Source: Methanospirillum hungatei | Lineage (GTDB): Archaea; Halobacteriota; Methanomicrobia; Methanomicrobiales; Methanospirillaceae | Reading direction: 5' to 3' | DNA length: 64,000 nt | Assembly (NCBI RefSeq): GCF_019263745.1 | Contig: NZ_CP077107.1 | Coordinates: 496,001 to 560,000 of the forward strand | Part shown: piece by piece, positions 46,733 through 57,020 of the stretch | Position numbering within the stretch: position 1 is the stretch's first letter | How the letters are laid out: the number at the start of each line of letters is the position of its first letter | Made by a program: the position numbers and the translations under genes | Notes under the pieces: generated by a model | Database searches by the model: none | The model's input: the letters and a program-made list of their open reading frames with translations, nothing else | Told to the model about the DNA's origin: nothing

Positions 46733-47719
46733 TCAGGGAACAGGAACAGCTTTCAATATCTGATCAATAATTGCATCTACCAGTACTTCTTCTGCTTCAG
46801 CAAGATATGACAATAATATCCGGTGACGAAGAACATCATGGGCAACGGCTTTTACATCATCAGGAATGACAAATCCTCTTCCCCGAAGAAGTGCATGTGC
46901 CTTTGCACCAAGCATCAGATAAATCGATGCACGAGGTGATGCACCATATCTGATGTATGAGGCAAGAGGTATCTGATAATCTCCTGGATTCCGTGTAGCA
47001 TCAACCAAAGAAGTAACATATTTTTTTACCTCAAGGTCAGCATACATGGAAGGGACAATCTTCTGGATTTTCTTGATATCTGATGCAGTAATAACCGGCT
47101 TTGGCTGATAACTTATTCCTTCAGTAAACCGGTCAAGAATAAGAAGTTCTTCCGTTTTGGATGGATAACTCATCAGAATTTTAAACATGAACCGATCCAT
47201 CTGGGCTTCCGGAAGCGGATAGGTTCCCTCGTGTTCAATCGGATTTTCAGTAGCCAGAACAAAAAAGGGATCTGGTAGAGAATATGTTTCTCCCTGGATC
47301 GTGACCTGGCGTTCCTGCATGGCTTCAAGTAGTGCTGACTGAACCTTTGGGGGAGCCCGGTTAATCTCATCTGCTAAAAGAAACTGGGTAAAAACCGGAC
47401 CTTTTACTGTCTTAAAGGAACAGTCCTGCTGATTATAGATTTTTGTCCCGGTAATATCTGCAGGAAGCAGGTCAGGAGTAAACTGTATTCTGCAAAAACC
47501 TGAATCAATACATTGCGCGACAGTTTTGATCATTAATGTCTTGGCAATTCCGGGAACACCTTCCAAAAGCACATGACCATCTGCAATCAATGCAATGATG
47601 AGTCGTTCAAGAATATGCTTTTGACCAGCGATAACCTGGTGAATTTCCTGTTCAAGAGGAATTAAGAGATCTACACATTCCTTTGCCTGTTTTGTAAGTG
47701 ACTGAATTTCTGTATTCAT
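46733..47719 (-). CDS. MoxR-family AAA+ ATPase
   Basis: 328 residues. Walker A G-V-P-G-I-A-K-T (54-61), Walker B L-L-A-D-E-I-N-R-A (about 116-124), sensor 1 A-T-E-N-P (about 162-166). First gene of the minus-strand operon with DUF58, VWA and BatD-like genes. MoxR proteins act as chaperone-like ATPases that load metal or partners via VWA proteins. Confidence 0.95.
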   Translation of the reverse strand: MNTEIQSLTKQAKECVDLLIPLEQEIHQVIAGQKHILERLIIALIADGHVLLEGVPGIAKTLMIKTVAQCIDSGFCRIQFTPDLLPADITGTKIYNQQDCSFKTVKGPVFTQFLLADEINRAPPKVQSALLEAMQERQVTIQGETYSLPDPFFVLATENPIEHEGTYPLPEAQMDRFMFKILMSYPSKTEELLILDRFTEGISYQPKPVITASDIKKIQKIVPSMYADLEVKKYVTSLVDATRNPGDYQIPLASYIRYGASPRASIYLMLGAKAHALLRGRGFVIPDDVKAVAHDVLRHRILLSYLAEAEEVLVDAIIDQILKAVPVP

Positions 47720-47884
47720 GGAATTTGACTCCTGAATGATAATCCGGACTCATTGTCTGTGATTGTCAGGAGAGTTTCGGATGCAAAGTAAAGTTCGCCT
47801 TACAAAAGGATAAATATGTAGTACATATGGATAAAATAGAAAAAAGTGAGATGAGACATAATGCCCAAAATGTCTCCCTTTCCT

Positions 47885-49372
47885 TTATATTATCCCAGTA
47901 GATATCTCATCTAATTCTGATTCAAGATAATCAGGATGAATCTTGTATCGCGTTATGATAGTGAAAACCAGGATGACTATTCCGATAAGGAACGATAAAA
48001 GAAAAGCCAAATCAAATCCTGCAGTGAGTACTTTCAGCTGGATGTCAACCGGAGCACTCTTTGTAATATCATAATGCTCTGCAATAGTCGTCATTCCCTG
48101 AATAAATATTACATTATATATGGCAATCCCGATAGTCATCGGAACGAAACGCTCCAGACTTGTGAGCGAAGAAACCATCCCCTGGTACTTTTTTGATGCA
48201 CTGGTCATGATCATATTTGATACCGGGGTGATAATGAGCCCAAGTCCTAATCCGATACAAATCAGGCATACCGTGATAAACAGGGTTGGGGTGTCTATTC
48301 GCAGATGGGTGATTAAATAATATCCAATCGTCAGAAAAATAGCTGCAACGATAGATAGTATTCTCCCACCTATGCGATTATAAAGCATACCGGCGACCAT
48401 CCCTGCAATCATCATTGAAAAGGAGAGTGCAGTCAGGATAAGACCTGCATCAGATGTAGAGTATCCACCAATATATTCCAGGTAAAAGGGGAATAGATAA
48501 TTAACACCAGACAAACTGAAAAAGACCAGAAATATTACCAGATTAATGAGTAAAAATGTTTTGTCCATAAATAACCGGATTTCAAGAATTGGATTTTGTA
48601 TATGAAGTTCTTTCCATACAAATATTCCAAGAAGAATGACTGAAAGCATGAGAGAACCGAGAATGACCGGAGATGTCCATCCCATCGTTGTACCTTCAGA
48701 AAATCCATACAACAAAAATGCTAGCCCTATAAATATCAATGCAGCACCGGTTTTGTCTAATTTTTCAGTACTCCCATGAGGCTCTTTGTTTGGAATCACA
48801 CGGGTTCCAAGAAGAAGTGCAAAGATACCAATGGGAACATTAATGAAGAAAATCCAGTGCCATGAGAGATATTGTGTTAAAAAACCTCCCATTGTTGGAC
48901 CAATTGCAGTTCCAAGTCCGGCCATGGTCATAATGACGCCCATAGCTTTTCCTTTCATACTCATCGGAATAAAGGCAGATACCATAGCTGGAGCAATTGC
49001 TGCAATCATAGCACCTCCAATTCCCTGAAATGCCCGTGATCCAATAAGAGTCAGAAAGGATCCTGTCAAATCTGGAAGAAAGCCACAGCTGAAAGATCCT
49101 AGGATAAAAATGATAAAACCAGTAAGAAAAATACGTTTAAACCCAATAATATCAGAAATTTTTCCAAAGATAAGGACACATCCAGCCATTACCAACAGGT
49201 AAATAGTTGCCACCCACGAAACAGAGCTGGATGAGAGAGAAAATGATTCTGATATGGTTGGAAGAGCAATATTAACGATGGTCCCATCAAGGGAAGCCAT
49301 AAAAGTTGCCAGTGAAATTGCAATAATAAGAGGTAAATATCTTTTTTGCACGTTCACGGATGTACGATCCAT
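47885..49372 (-). CDS. MFS multidrug exporter (DHA2 type)
   Basis: 495 residues with 14 predicted membrane helices. The N-terminal F-M-A-S-L-D-G-T-I-V-N-I-A-L-P motif and the R-A-F-Q-G-I-G-G-A segment are signatures of the EmrB/QacA group of proton-coupled drug exporters. Start as shown. The substrate is not predictable. Single gene. Confidence 0.9.
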   Translation of the reverse strand: MDRTSVNVQKRYLPLIIAISLATFMASLDGTIVNIALPTISESFSLSSSSVSWVATIYLLVMAGCVLIFGKISDIIGFKRIFLTGFIIFILGSFSCGFLPDLTGSFLTLIGSRAFQGIGGAMIAAIAPAMVSAFIPMSMKGKAMGVIMTMAGLGTAIGPTMGGFLTQYLSWHWIFFINVPIGIFALLLGTRVIPNKEPHGSTEKLDKTGAALIFIGLAFLLYGFSEGTTMGWTSPVILGSLMLSVILLGIFVWKELHIQNPILEIRLFMDKTFLLINLVIFLVFFSLSGVNYLFPFYLEYIGGYSTSDAGLILTALSFSMMIAGMVAGMLYNRIGGRILSIVAAIFLTIGYYLITHLRIDTPTLFITVCLICIGLGLGLIITPVSNMIMTSASKKYQGMVSSLTSLERFVPMTIGIAIYNVIFIQGMTTIAEHYDITKSAPVDIQLKVLTAGFDLAFLLSFLIGIVILVFTIITRYKIHPDYLESELDEISTGII

Positions 49373-49481
49373 AAAACTTGTTTGTTATGGTCCTATTTCA
49401 ATGAATATGAAATGGAATTTTTAAAGAATTATACAAGAACTTTCATTTGAGAAAAAAGAAGATTTGAAAAGAAAAGTGATA

Positions 49482-52400
49482 TTACTGAGTCTGAACCATA
49501 TCATCGACCGGAACAGATGCAGTAACTATCGGAGTGTCGTTTTCTACTGGTACCGGATTTTCCGATCCGACTTTTTTATCTGCCGGGATTATAGAACTAG
49601 ACCTTATCTCCAGTTCCATGGTTGCGCCTGGTTTGAATGGTATAGATGGTACCCAGACACCAGTCTGTGAATCCTTTACTTCTGCTACGTACTGATTTCC
49701 ACAGGCTGCATCATACATGAGGAAGGTAATCGGACTTCCTGTCTGAATATCACCCTGGATGGTTAATTTTACATCATTACCAAACCGACCTTCAGTTCCT
49801 ACTGATACCGGATTGCCATTAATACCGATTCTGACATTTTTCCCGTCAGCAGTTATCATCGAACCAAGCGTAAGTGGTTTTCCATCCACAGTAGCTACCC
49901 CTGATATTGTCATGGGAACAACCGGAACCGGAGGGGTTCCTCCTTCAATCCGGATGTCAAGTCTTGTCAAACCTCCTTCGATGTATGGGTATGAACTTGC
50001 CCATTCACCGCTTGCATCTACATCCCGGACTTCTGCCATTATGGCTTCCCCGGAACCTGATGGAATAACCCAGAAGGTCAGTGGCTGCCCTGCTTTGAGG
50101 TCTCCTTGTGCAACAAGTTTGTTGAGTTCGTTAAATCCATAGACTCCGGGTGAAGTCACCGCAAGTGGGTTACCCCGGTGTCCTTCAACAACATTCTCGC
50201 CTTTCACCAGGATCATGGATCCTACTGGCATCGGCATTCCATTTGAGGTTACTTCTCCATAGAACTCATGTGGAAGGACTGGCATTGGTGGAATTGGTGC
50301 TTCTCCGACGCGAAGATCCAGACGAGTCTTGGATCCTCCCTTGAACGGATACGACTTCTCCCATTCTTTGCCAGCATACACATCATAACATTCAGCCTGG
50401 ACAAAGTCCTTTGCTCCTGGTGCTTTTATCCAGAATGTAATGGTATCGCCATTCTTTATGGAACCCTTAACGGTAAGCGGGTCAGGTGTTCCATATGCAC
50501 CTTCAATGGTTGTTGTCACCGGGTTTCCAAAGATTCCGGTTTCAATGCCACTTCCACGTGCCTCGATGATTGTTCCAATGCATCCCGGACTGCCATCTAC
50601 TGTCACATGACCGAAGAATTCAGCCGGTGCAAGAGGTGCTTCGGTTGCTTTAATGAGATTTTCCTTGCAGGTTGCTGCTGATCCAAACTCATTCGAGGCT
50701 TCAAGACAGACCGTGTATGATCCTGGTGTCAGATATCGGTGTACCGGATTCTGCTCTGAAGAGGATTGTCCGTCTCCAAAGTCCCATCTCCATGCAGTCG
50801 GCTTGTCAGTGGAAAGGTCAGTGAACTGAACATCTAATGGAACATATCCAGTTGTCGGGGAAGCTACAAAGTCAGGTACTGGTGGCTTTCCTGCTGGAAG
50901 AACCGTAATATACTGGTATCTTATCTCACTGGACCGATCCTCTCCACGGGTAACCGTAAGGAATACCGTGTATGTTCCTGCTTTTGTATACACATGGGAC
51001 GGGTTCTTCTCTGTGGAAGTTCCTTCGTCACCAAAGTTCCACATCCAGGTCTCCGGATTACCGGTTGACAGATCGGTAAACTGAACGGTCAAGGGTTCTT
51101 TTCCAGAGGTTGGTTCACCCATGAAGGATGCTTTAAGTGGAACTGGTTTTTCAAAGACTCTGATATACTTCTCACGAAGTTCTGTTGACATTCCAAAGGG
51201 ATTTTCAACAGTCAGGGTTACTGTGTATTCACCTGGTGCATTGTAGGTATGTTCAGGATGCTTTTCATTCGAGACAGAGCCATCGCCAAACTCCCATTCC
51301 CACTTGTTTGGATCTCCGGTAGAGAGATCAGTGAAGCTGACTGAAAGCGGAACAGTTCCTGATGTCGGGAATCCACGGAATTGTGCATCCGGCGGGAATC
51401 CAGGAGCAGTAACGGTAATATATTCTGGAGCAATCTTTGTATCTGCTCCACCTTCATTACTTACTGTCAGTTCAACCGTATATGTTCCTTCAACGGTATA
51501 GGTGTGGACCGGGTTTCTCTCTTCAGAGGTTGTATTATCCCCAAATTTCCAGTACCACTGTTTTGGATTGTTCTTTGAGAGGTCAAGGAAGGTAACAGTC
51601 AATGGAGCCTTCCCTTCACGTGGAGCACCAGAGAAATCTGCTGTTGGGGGCAGAACTGGCTCGTTGACAATGATATAGTTCTGTTCAACAAGAGTATCTG
51701 ATCCGGCAGAATTCTTTACGGTCAGTGAAACGGTGTATTTACCAGCTTTCTCATATACGTGAACCGGGTTTTTCTCGGATGAAATCTGGTTGTCTCCAAA
51801 GTTCCATTCCCAGGAATCCGGATTGTTTTCAGAGAGGTCGGTAAAGGTAACCTTCAAAGGTGCCGTACCAGTTCTTGGTTCGCCAATGAATTTTGCTACC
51901 GGAGTGATAACACACGGCTGTGCATGAATAAATTCTGGTTTAGTTATCTGATCTGATCCGGCACTGTTACTACAATTTAAGGTAACATCAAAGATTCCTA
52001 CATTGTTGTAGGTGTAAACTGGATTCTGTTCGACAGAAGTTCCACCATCACCAAAGGTCCATTTCCATGCAGTCGGACTGTTAAGTGAGGCGTCAGTAAA
52101 GGCAACCTTGAGCGGAACCATACCGCTGGTCGGGTTCGCGTTAAAGTCTGCCTTCGGTGGAATCACTGCTGGCTGGGCATGTATAAATTCAGGCTTTGTA
52201 ATATTGTCAGAACCAGCACTATTGCTACAATTTAAGGTAACATCAAAGGTTCCGACATTGTTGTACGTGTAGACCGGGTTCTGCTCGATAGAGGTTCCAC
52301 CATCACCAAAGGTCCATTTCCAGGCGGTTGGGCCATTGAGAGAAGCATCAGTAAAGACAACCTTGAGCGGAACCATACCGCTGGTCGGGTTGGCATTAAA

Positions 52401-55100
52401 GTCTGCCTTTGGTGGAATCACAGCTGGCTGTGCATGAATAAATTCAGGCTTTTCTTTTGATGAGACTCCTGCACGATTGCTAACCGTCAGGTTCACCGTA
52501 TAGACACCTGGATTATTGTAGGTATATACCGGATTCTTTTCTGAAGAAGTGCCACCATCTCCAAAGACCCAGGACCAGGTTTCTGGTTCGTTTGTTGAAA
52601 GGTCAGTAAACGTGACCGTCAACGGAACCATACCACTGGTCGGATCTGCTGAGAAGTCTGCAACTGGTGGTTTTACCGGTTCAAATACATGGATGTAATC
52701 TGCCTTTGTCTTTTTCTGGCTTGAAACAATGTTCTTTGCCGTCAGAGAGACAGTATAGACACCAGGTTTCTCGTATACATGAAGCGGATTCCTTTCAGTC
52801 GAGGTTGCTCCATCTCCAAACTCCCATGCCCAGGAGGTTGGAACACCATGAGACTTATCAGTAAACTGCACACTCAGTGGAGCATCTCCTTCGGTTGGGA
52901 CTCCCTCAAAATCAGTTGCCGGAATCACATCATGTTCGGATAAGGAGACAATAAACGCATCACGGTCACCATCACCAAAGTTCTGCTGGTACGGCCATAC
53001 CTTCGGGAAATTCTTTGATTCGGTGTATCCGGTAAAGTATGCTTCTCCTTCATTCATGACATCAATAGCTCGTCCTTCATCAATGCTGCCTCCACCTAGA
53101 TAGGTTACATATCCAATCTGGGTAATTCCAGCAAGGAATTTGGCTACTAACACATCCGAGCTTCCCCCTGGCTTGGACTGGTAGGCTAAGGTGACCGGAA
53201 TGTCTACTGAATTTGTGGTACCGACCACATAAATGCTGCCTTCAGCATCACGTGCAGCACCAGATATTGAGTCAATAAGGGAACCGCCAAAGTATGTTGA
53301 CTGGGTAAGTGCTGAACCATCAGTATTTAGAGTCGTGATAAATCCATCCTGAAGACCCTTCAATTCGCCCTGAAGAGCATTCATAGTTGGGAAATCCTTG
53401 GATTTTGTCACACCAACTACAACCAGGCTACCATCAGGTAATGCAATGATATCACGGGCATCATCAGATCCTGATCCTCCAAGGTAGGTTGAATACATTG
53501 CAGGATATTTTCCTTCAGGATCAAATTTTGTAACAAATGCATCAAAGCTGCCACGAAGCTTATCCTGGTATGGCTTGATGGTCAGGAAATTCGAAGATTC
53601 AGTCTGTCCGACAATACATGCATATCCATTTGCATCAACAGAAACGGCACTTCCTGCATCAAATGCTGTACCTCCGATAAAGTTGGAATATACAATTGAA
53701 TTTCCATCAGAGTTAAATTTTGTAATAAAGGCATCCGGAAGACCGCCATATGGTGATAACTGGTACCGGTTCACAACCGGGAAGTTCCAGGATGCAGTCT
53801 GACCGGTGACAAAGACATTGTGCTGAGAGTCAATATCGATGTCATATCCAAAGTCATCGTGTTCCCCACCAAAGTATGTTGAAAAGACAAGCTCATTTCC
53901 TGTTGGATCAAGCTTTGCCATCCATGCATCATACCCGCCTGCAAGAGCGTTTCGGTATGCGTTCTTTACGGGGAAGTTTGGCGAGTTCGTTCCACCGGTT
54001 ATGTACGCATTTCCTTGTTCATCGATTACAAGTCCGGTACCTTCGTCAGTACCAGTACCTCCGATGTAGGTAATATATACAAGATCAGTTCCATCAGGAT
54101 TCACTTTTACAACAAAAGCATCCTTTTCTCCACCACCAAAGTATGGCTGAATGCTCCCTGGAGCCAGTCCTTCCGCTGAAATTTCTCCAGCACTCAAAGC
54201 AGACTGATTTGCTGGCGGATTATGATTTGCTAAGGGATCTTTTTCATTATTTTTGAAATATTTCAGATGATCAGACCAGGATGTTCCAATAAAGTAGGCA
54301 TAACCACCTTCATCAACTTTAATAGAATTCCCCTGATCACGACCCTCACCTCCGAAATAAAGTGAATATCTCAGGATAGGATCAATTACCAGTGGAAGGG
54401 TTTTATCATATTCTCCTACATTAAAGGTAACCGTAGAGTTATCACCAACAACGTATGAACATACAACCTCTGTTTTGGTTCCATTAATCTCCTGGTATGC
54501 TGTCGGCGCTTCATCAACTATCTCTCGTGCTGGTGTCTGAATAACCAAATCACCGGTGGTCTCATTCAGACTCATTCCCGTGTGACCCTGGTATACCAGC
54601 ATAATCTGGCTTGGATCTGCACCTGCATCAAGAATAAATTCACTCTTTAAAAGACCTTCAGTTCCTGATACCGTATAATCAATACCAGGGTACACATCCT
54701 CGTATTTGACACCAGAAGTCAGGGTTGCTCCGGTAACCCATGCTGACGGATCTGTGCCATAATAGAAGTTTGCGGTCCCGTTTAGCGGATTCAGTCCAAT
54801 AATCTTCTTTTCAGGATTCGAACCGTTCAGCATCATAAATACCGAACTGTTACCAGGACTGTGACTAAACTCCATCCCATCTTCAAAGACCGTAATTACC
54901 TGGTCTGTTGAACGGGTCTGGTACGATACATTGTCTTCAAACTGCCCATTGTTCTGGATAAAAACCAGGGGCATAGAAGCTACATTTGCCTGCAGAGCCT
55001 TTGATTCTTCGATGATATTCTCATCTGCAGATACGAAAGTACCTGATAATAAGAATATGGCCAGAATAAGGCACCACACAGTCTTCGCATTCCCCATCAT
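49482..55100 (-). CDS. Surface protein: beta-propeller, nine PKD domains, triple C-terminal repeat
   Basis: 1872 residues. Signal peptide 1-25 (M-G-N-A-K-T-V-W, F-V-S-A-D), a globular N-terminal part, SBBP-type propeller repeats (Y-x-G-G-x-x-x-D-x-G/A ... V-V-G-x-T-x-S-x-x-F-P) to about 725, then nine PKD domains (F-T-D-x-S ... W-x-W-x-F-G-D-G) to about 1500, and three ~110-residue repeats (G-x-V-T-V-D-G ... F-W-I ... L-D-L/I-R) at the end. No C-terminal anchor, so attachment is open. Such proteins form cell-surface adhesins or sheath parts in methanogens. PKD 3 and 4 are nearly identical. Confidence 0.9.
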   Translation of the reverse strand: MMGNAKTVWCLILAIFLLSGTFVSADENIIEESKALQANVASMPLVFIQNNGQFEDNVSYQTRSTDQVITVFEDGMEFSHSPGNSSVFMMLNGSNPEKKIIGLNPLNGTANFYYGTDPSAWVTGATLTSGVKYEDVYPGIDYTVSGTEGLLKSEFILDAGADPSQIMLVYQGHTGMSLNETTGDLVIQTPAREIVDEAPTAYQEINGTKTEVVCSYVVGDNSTVTFNVGEYDKTLPLVIDPILRYSLYFGGEGRDQGNSIKVDEGGYAYFIGTSWSDHLKYFKNNEKDPLANHNPPANQSALSAGEISAEGLAPGSIQPYFGGGEKDAFVVKVNPDGTDLVYITYIGGTGTDEGTGLVIDEQGNAYITGGTNSPNFPVKNAYRNALAGGYDAWMAKLDPTGNELVFSTYFGGEHDDFGYDIDIDSQHNVFVTGQTASWNFPVVNRYQLSPYGGLPDAFITKFNSDGNSIVYSNFIGGTAFDAGSAVSVDANGYACIVGQTESSNFLTIKPYQDKLRGSFDAFVTKFDPEGKYPAMYSTYLGGSGSDDARDIIALPDGSLVVVGVTKSKDFPTMNALQGELKGLQDGFITTLNTDGSALTQSTYFGGSLIDSISGAARDAEGSIYVVGTTNSVDIPVTLAYQSKPGGSSDVLVAKFLAGITQIGYVTYLGGGSIDEGRAIDVMNEGEAYFTGYTESKNFPKVWPYQQNFGDGDRDAFIVSLSEHDVIPATDFEGVPTEGDAPLSVQFTDKSHGVPTSWAWEFGDGATSTERNPLHVYEKPGVYTVSLTAKNIVSSQKKTKADYIHVFEPVKPPVADFSADPTSGMVPLTVTFTDLSTNEPETWSWVFGDGGTSSEKNPVYTYNNPGVYTVNLTVSNRAGVSSKEKPEFIHAQPAVIPPKADFNANPTSGMVPLKVVFTDASLNGPTAWKWTFGDGGTSIEQNPVYTYNNVGTFDVTLNCSNSAGSDNITKPEFIHAQPAVIPPKADFNANPTSGMVPLKVAFTDASLNSPTAWKWTFGDGGTSVEQNPVYTYNNVGIFDVTLNCSNSAGSDQITKPEFIHAQPCVITPVAKFIGEPRTGTAPLKVTFTDLSENNPDSWEWNFGDNQISSEKNPVHVYEKAGKYTVSLTVKNSAGSDTLVEQNYIIVNEPVLPPTADFSGAPREGKAPLTVTFLDLSKNNPKQWYWKFGDNTTSEERNPVHTYTVEGTYTVELTVSNEGGADTKIAPEYITVTAPGFPPDAQFRGFPTSGTVPLSVSFTDLSTGDPNKWEWEFGDGSVSNEKHPEHTYNAPGEYTVTLTVENPFGMSTELREKYIRVFEKPVPLKASFMGEPTSGKEPLTVQFTDLSTGNPETWMWNFGDEGTSTEKNPSHVYTKAGTYTVFLTVTRGEDRSSEIRYQYITVLPAGKPPVPDFVASPTTGYVPLDVQFTDLSTDKPTAWRWDFGDGQSSSEQNPVHRYLTPGSYTVCLEASNEFGSAATCKENLIKATEAPLAPAEFFGHVTVDGSPGCIGTIIEARGSGIETGIFGNPVTTTIEGAYGTPDPLTVKGSIKNGDTITFWIKAPGAKDFVQAECYDVYAGKEWEKSYPFKGGSKTRLDLRVGEAPIPPMPVLPHEFYGEVTSNGMPMPVGSMILVKGENVVEGHRGNPLAVTSPGVYGFNELNKLVAQGDLKAGQPLTFWVIPSGSGEAIMAEVRDVDASGEWASSYPYIEGGLTRLDIRIEGGTPPVPVVPMTISGVATVDGKPLTLGSMITADGKNVRIGINGNPVSVGTEGRFGNDVKLTIQGDIQTGSPITFLMYDAACGNQYVAEVKDSQTGVWVPSIPFKPGATMELEIRSSSIIPADKKVGSENPVPVENDTPIVTASVPVDDMVQTQ
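51915..52424 (-). repeat. Tandem 255-bp repeat within the PKD array
   Basis: Two adjacent units offset by 255 bp (85 codons), for example ACAATTTAAGG at 51972 and 52227, share most of their bases and encode almost identical PKD domains. The other PKD copies are more diverged, so this is the youngest duplication. Confidence 0.8.
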
Positions 55101-55388
55101 ACAAATTACCCGCGGTCGAACGTTATGTATACGGATCTATAATTCACAAACGATTAAAAACATATCGAAAGATCTGGTCATTCGGAGTAATATTATTCAG
55201 CTCTCATTGAGAATCACGCTGTAAATTATAGAAAAGAATAATCAAATATTATAAAAATTATAAAAAGAATTCGTCGAAAATTAATTCCTGAATCTTAAAA
55301 ATATTATTGATTTCTCATTTTATTGACTGATGTCAGTTCGAATTTTTTTCTCAAACAAACATTTTCATATCTGAATTTAGCGCAATAA

Positions 55389-56252
55389 ATGACCCAAAGC
55401 GCAGGACCAGACCAATGCATCTATCAATCAGCAGGGCCAACAACATCAGTATACGTGACAGAGCCAGTTAATCATCATATACGTGAAGAATCGGCATTCT
55501 CCCTGCCGCTTTATTCACCAGTATTACTCTATGAACTCAACCAGACAGACTATATTATCCGGACATCAGGAAAAGAATACTCGCTGATCACACCGACCGG
55601 TCTACACCTTCAAAAGGTTTGGCTCACCGGAGCCCTCACATCATATGAGATAATGCGACATGAAGGAATTTTGAGAATTGCTGATCCTACTGGTGCAATG
55701 AGTTTTTCATTAAAACCACAAGCTCTGGATCCTTCACTCGAACCTTCTGATCTGGTACCACCTTTATTTCTATCAATAACCGCACATGCTGAAAAAGGAA
55801 ACCAGGGAGAGGAAAAAATCAGATGGGTTATTGAATCATGCACCATTGCATCGAGACAGGATCGGGATGGATGGATACTTGAAACAACACATCAACTCCT
55901 AAACAGATTACATACCCTGAATACGTTTATCAAAACAGGCGAAGGACATAACAGTCTCAATAATGCCAGAAAACACTATAATATCCAGATAAAGAATCTC
56001 AAAAATCTGGCAGAACAATCTGGAAAAGCATTGGACGTCGTGAAAGGACCAGGGCCAGTTATCAATCCGGCAGAACTTATCCTATCAATTATTACCGAAT
56101 ACTCAGGACCAAAAGGGATACAAATTGAAGATATTTTCAAATATGCGAAAAGAGCAGCTTTTTCTGAAGAAATCGTAAAAACCACGATAAAACAATTGAT
56201 TGAGGAAGATGAAGTATACCAGCCAGCTGCAGGTTTCATAAAATTGCTTTGA
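55389..56252 (+). CDS. RPA-associated protein (COG3390-like)
   Basis: 287 residues. N-terminal OB-fold-like domain with K-V-W-L-T-G-A-L-T (about 76-84) and R-I-A-D-P-T-G-A (about 96-103), and a C-terminal winged-helix-like part (about 220-287). This matches archaeal RPA-associated proteins that work with single-strand DNA-binding RPA. Starts at the ATG 55389 with no ribosome site visible, possibly leaderless. First gene of a cluster with COG1407 phosphoesterase and Lhr. Confidence 0.7.
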   Translation: MTQSAGPDQCIYQSAGPTTSVYVTEPVNHHIREESAFSLPLYSPVLLYELNQTDYIIRTSGKEYSLITPTGLHLQKVWLTGALTSYEIMRHEGILRIADPTGAMSFSLKPQALDPSLEPSDLVPPLFLSITAHAEKGNQGEEKIRWVIESCTIASRQDRDGWILETTHQLLNRLHTLNTFIKTGEGHNSLNNARKHYNIQIKNLKNLAEQSGKALDVVKGPGPVINPAELILSIITEYSGPKGIQIEDIFKYAKRAAFSEEIVKTTIKQLIEEDEVYQPAAGFIKLL

Positions 56253-56261
56253 TGATATCAG

Positions 56262-57020
56262 ATGAATATTGATTTTTTTCCTGATGGCCCGGCAGTCCAG
56301 ATAGAGGAAGAAAGCAGAATTCTTTTTTTTGCAGACATTCACATGGGGATAGAGCATGAATTGCAGAAACACGGATTTCATTTCAGGACGAAAGGAAAAG
56401 AACGAATTACAAGAATTTGTAATCTTATAAAAGAAGCAGAACCGGATCTTGTGGTAATCCTGGGAGATGTTAAACATCGGATTCCAGGAACCTCTTTTCA
56501 GGAGTTTTATGAATTACAGGATCTTTTTCTGGCTATCCGGAAGATCTCTCCGTTTTGTGTAACTCCTGGAAATCATGATCCAGGTATTGAAGAATTTTTA
56601 AAACCTGAGGAGATTAGAAACAAAGAGGGATCACTCATAGATCAAGTTGGAGCTTTGCATGGACACATGGTTCCGGATCCTGCAATCCAGGGAAGGTTAA
56701 TTCTCTGCGGACACCATCACCCGATAGTCTCTCTATCTGACCAGGTAGGAGTCGCTCTTCGAACTCCATGTTTTATTCTGGGAGAACTTGATCCTCATAT
56801 CTTCTCAGAAGAAAATAATGAAGACGAAATATCCAGAATCCTGATGGTTCCATCATGTAATGAGCTCACCGGATATGGCATAGAAAAGACCTTCCGATCT
56901 CCATTCTCTCCTCTCTCCCGTTCTTTAGTAATTGAATCAGCAGAAATACTCCTTCCGGACGGGACATATGCAGGAGACCTTCTCTCTCACCTCCAGAATG
57001 ACACAAAAGCATCATCTTGA
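56262..57020 (+). CDS. Mre11-like metallophosphoesterase (COG1407)
   Basis: 252 residues. Calcineurin-type metal motifs: F-A-D-I-H-M-G (about 23-29), L-G-D-V-K-H (about 67-72), G-N-H-D-P-G (about 105-110) and C-G-H-H-H-P (about 148-153). It belongs to the archaeal DNA-repair phosphoesterase group usually beside Lhr-type helicases. Overlaps the helicase start by 23 nt. Confidence 0.88.
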   Translation: MNIDFFPDGPAVQIEEESRILFFADIHMGIEHELQKHGFHFRTKGKERITRICNLIKEAEPDLVVILGDVKHRIPGTSFQEFYELQDLFLAIRKISPFCVTPGNHDPGIEEFLKPEEIRNKEGSLIDQVGALHGHMVPDPAIQGRLILCGHHHPIVSLSDQVGVALRTPCFILGELDPHIFSEENNEDEISRILMVPSCNELTGYGIEKTFRSPFSPLSRSLVIESAEILLPDGTYAGDLLSHLQNDTKASS

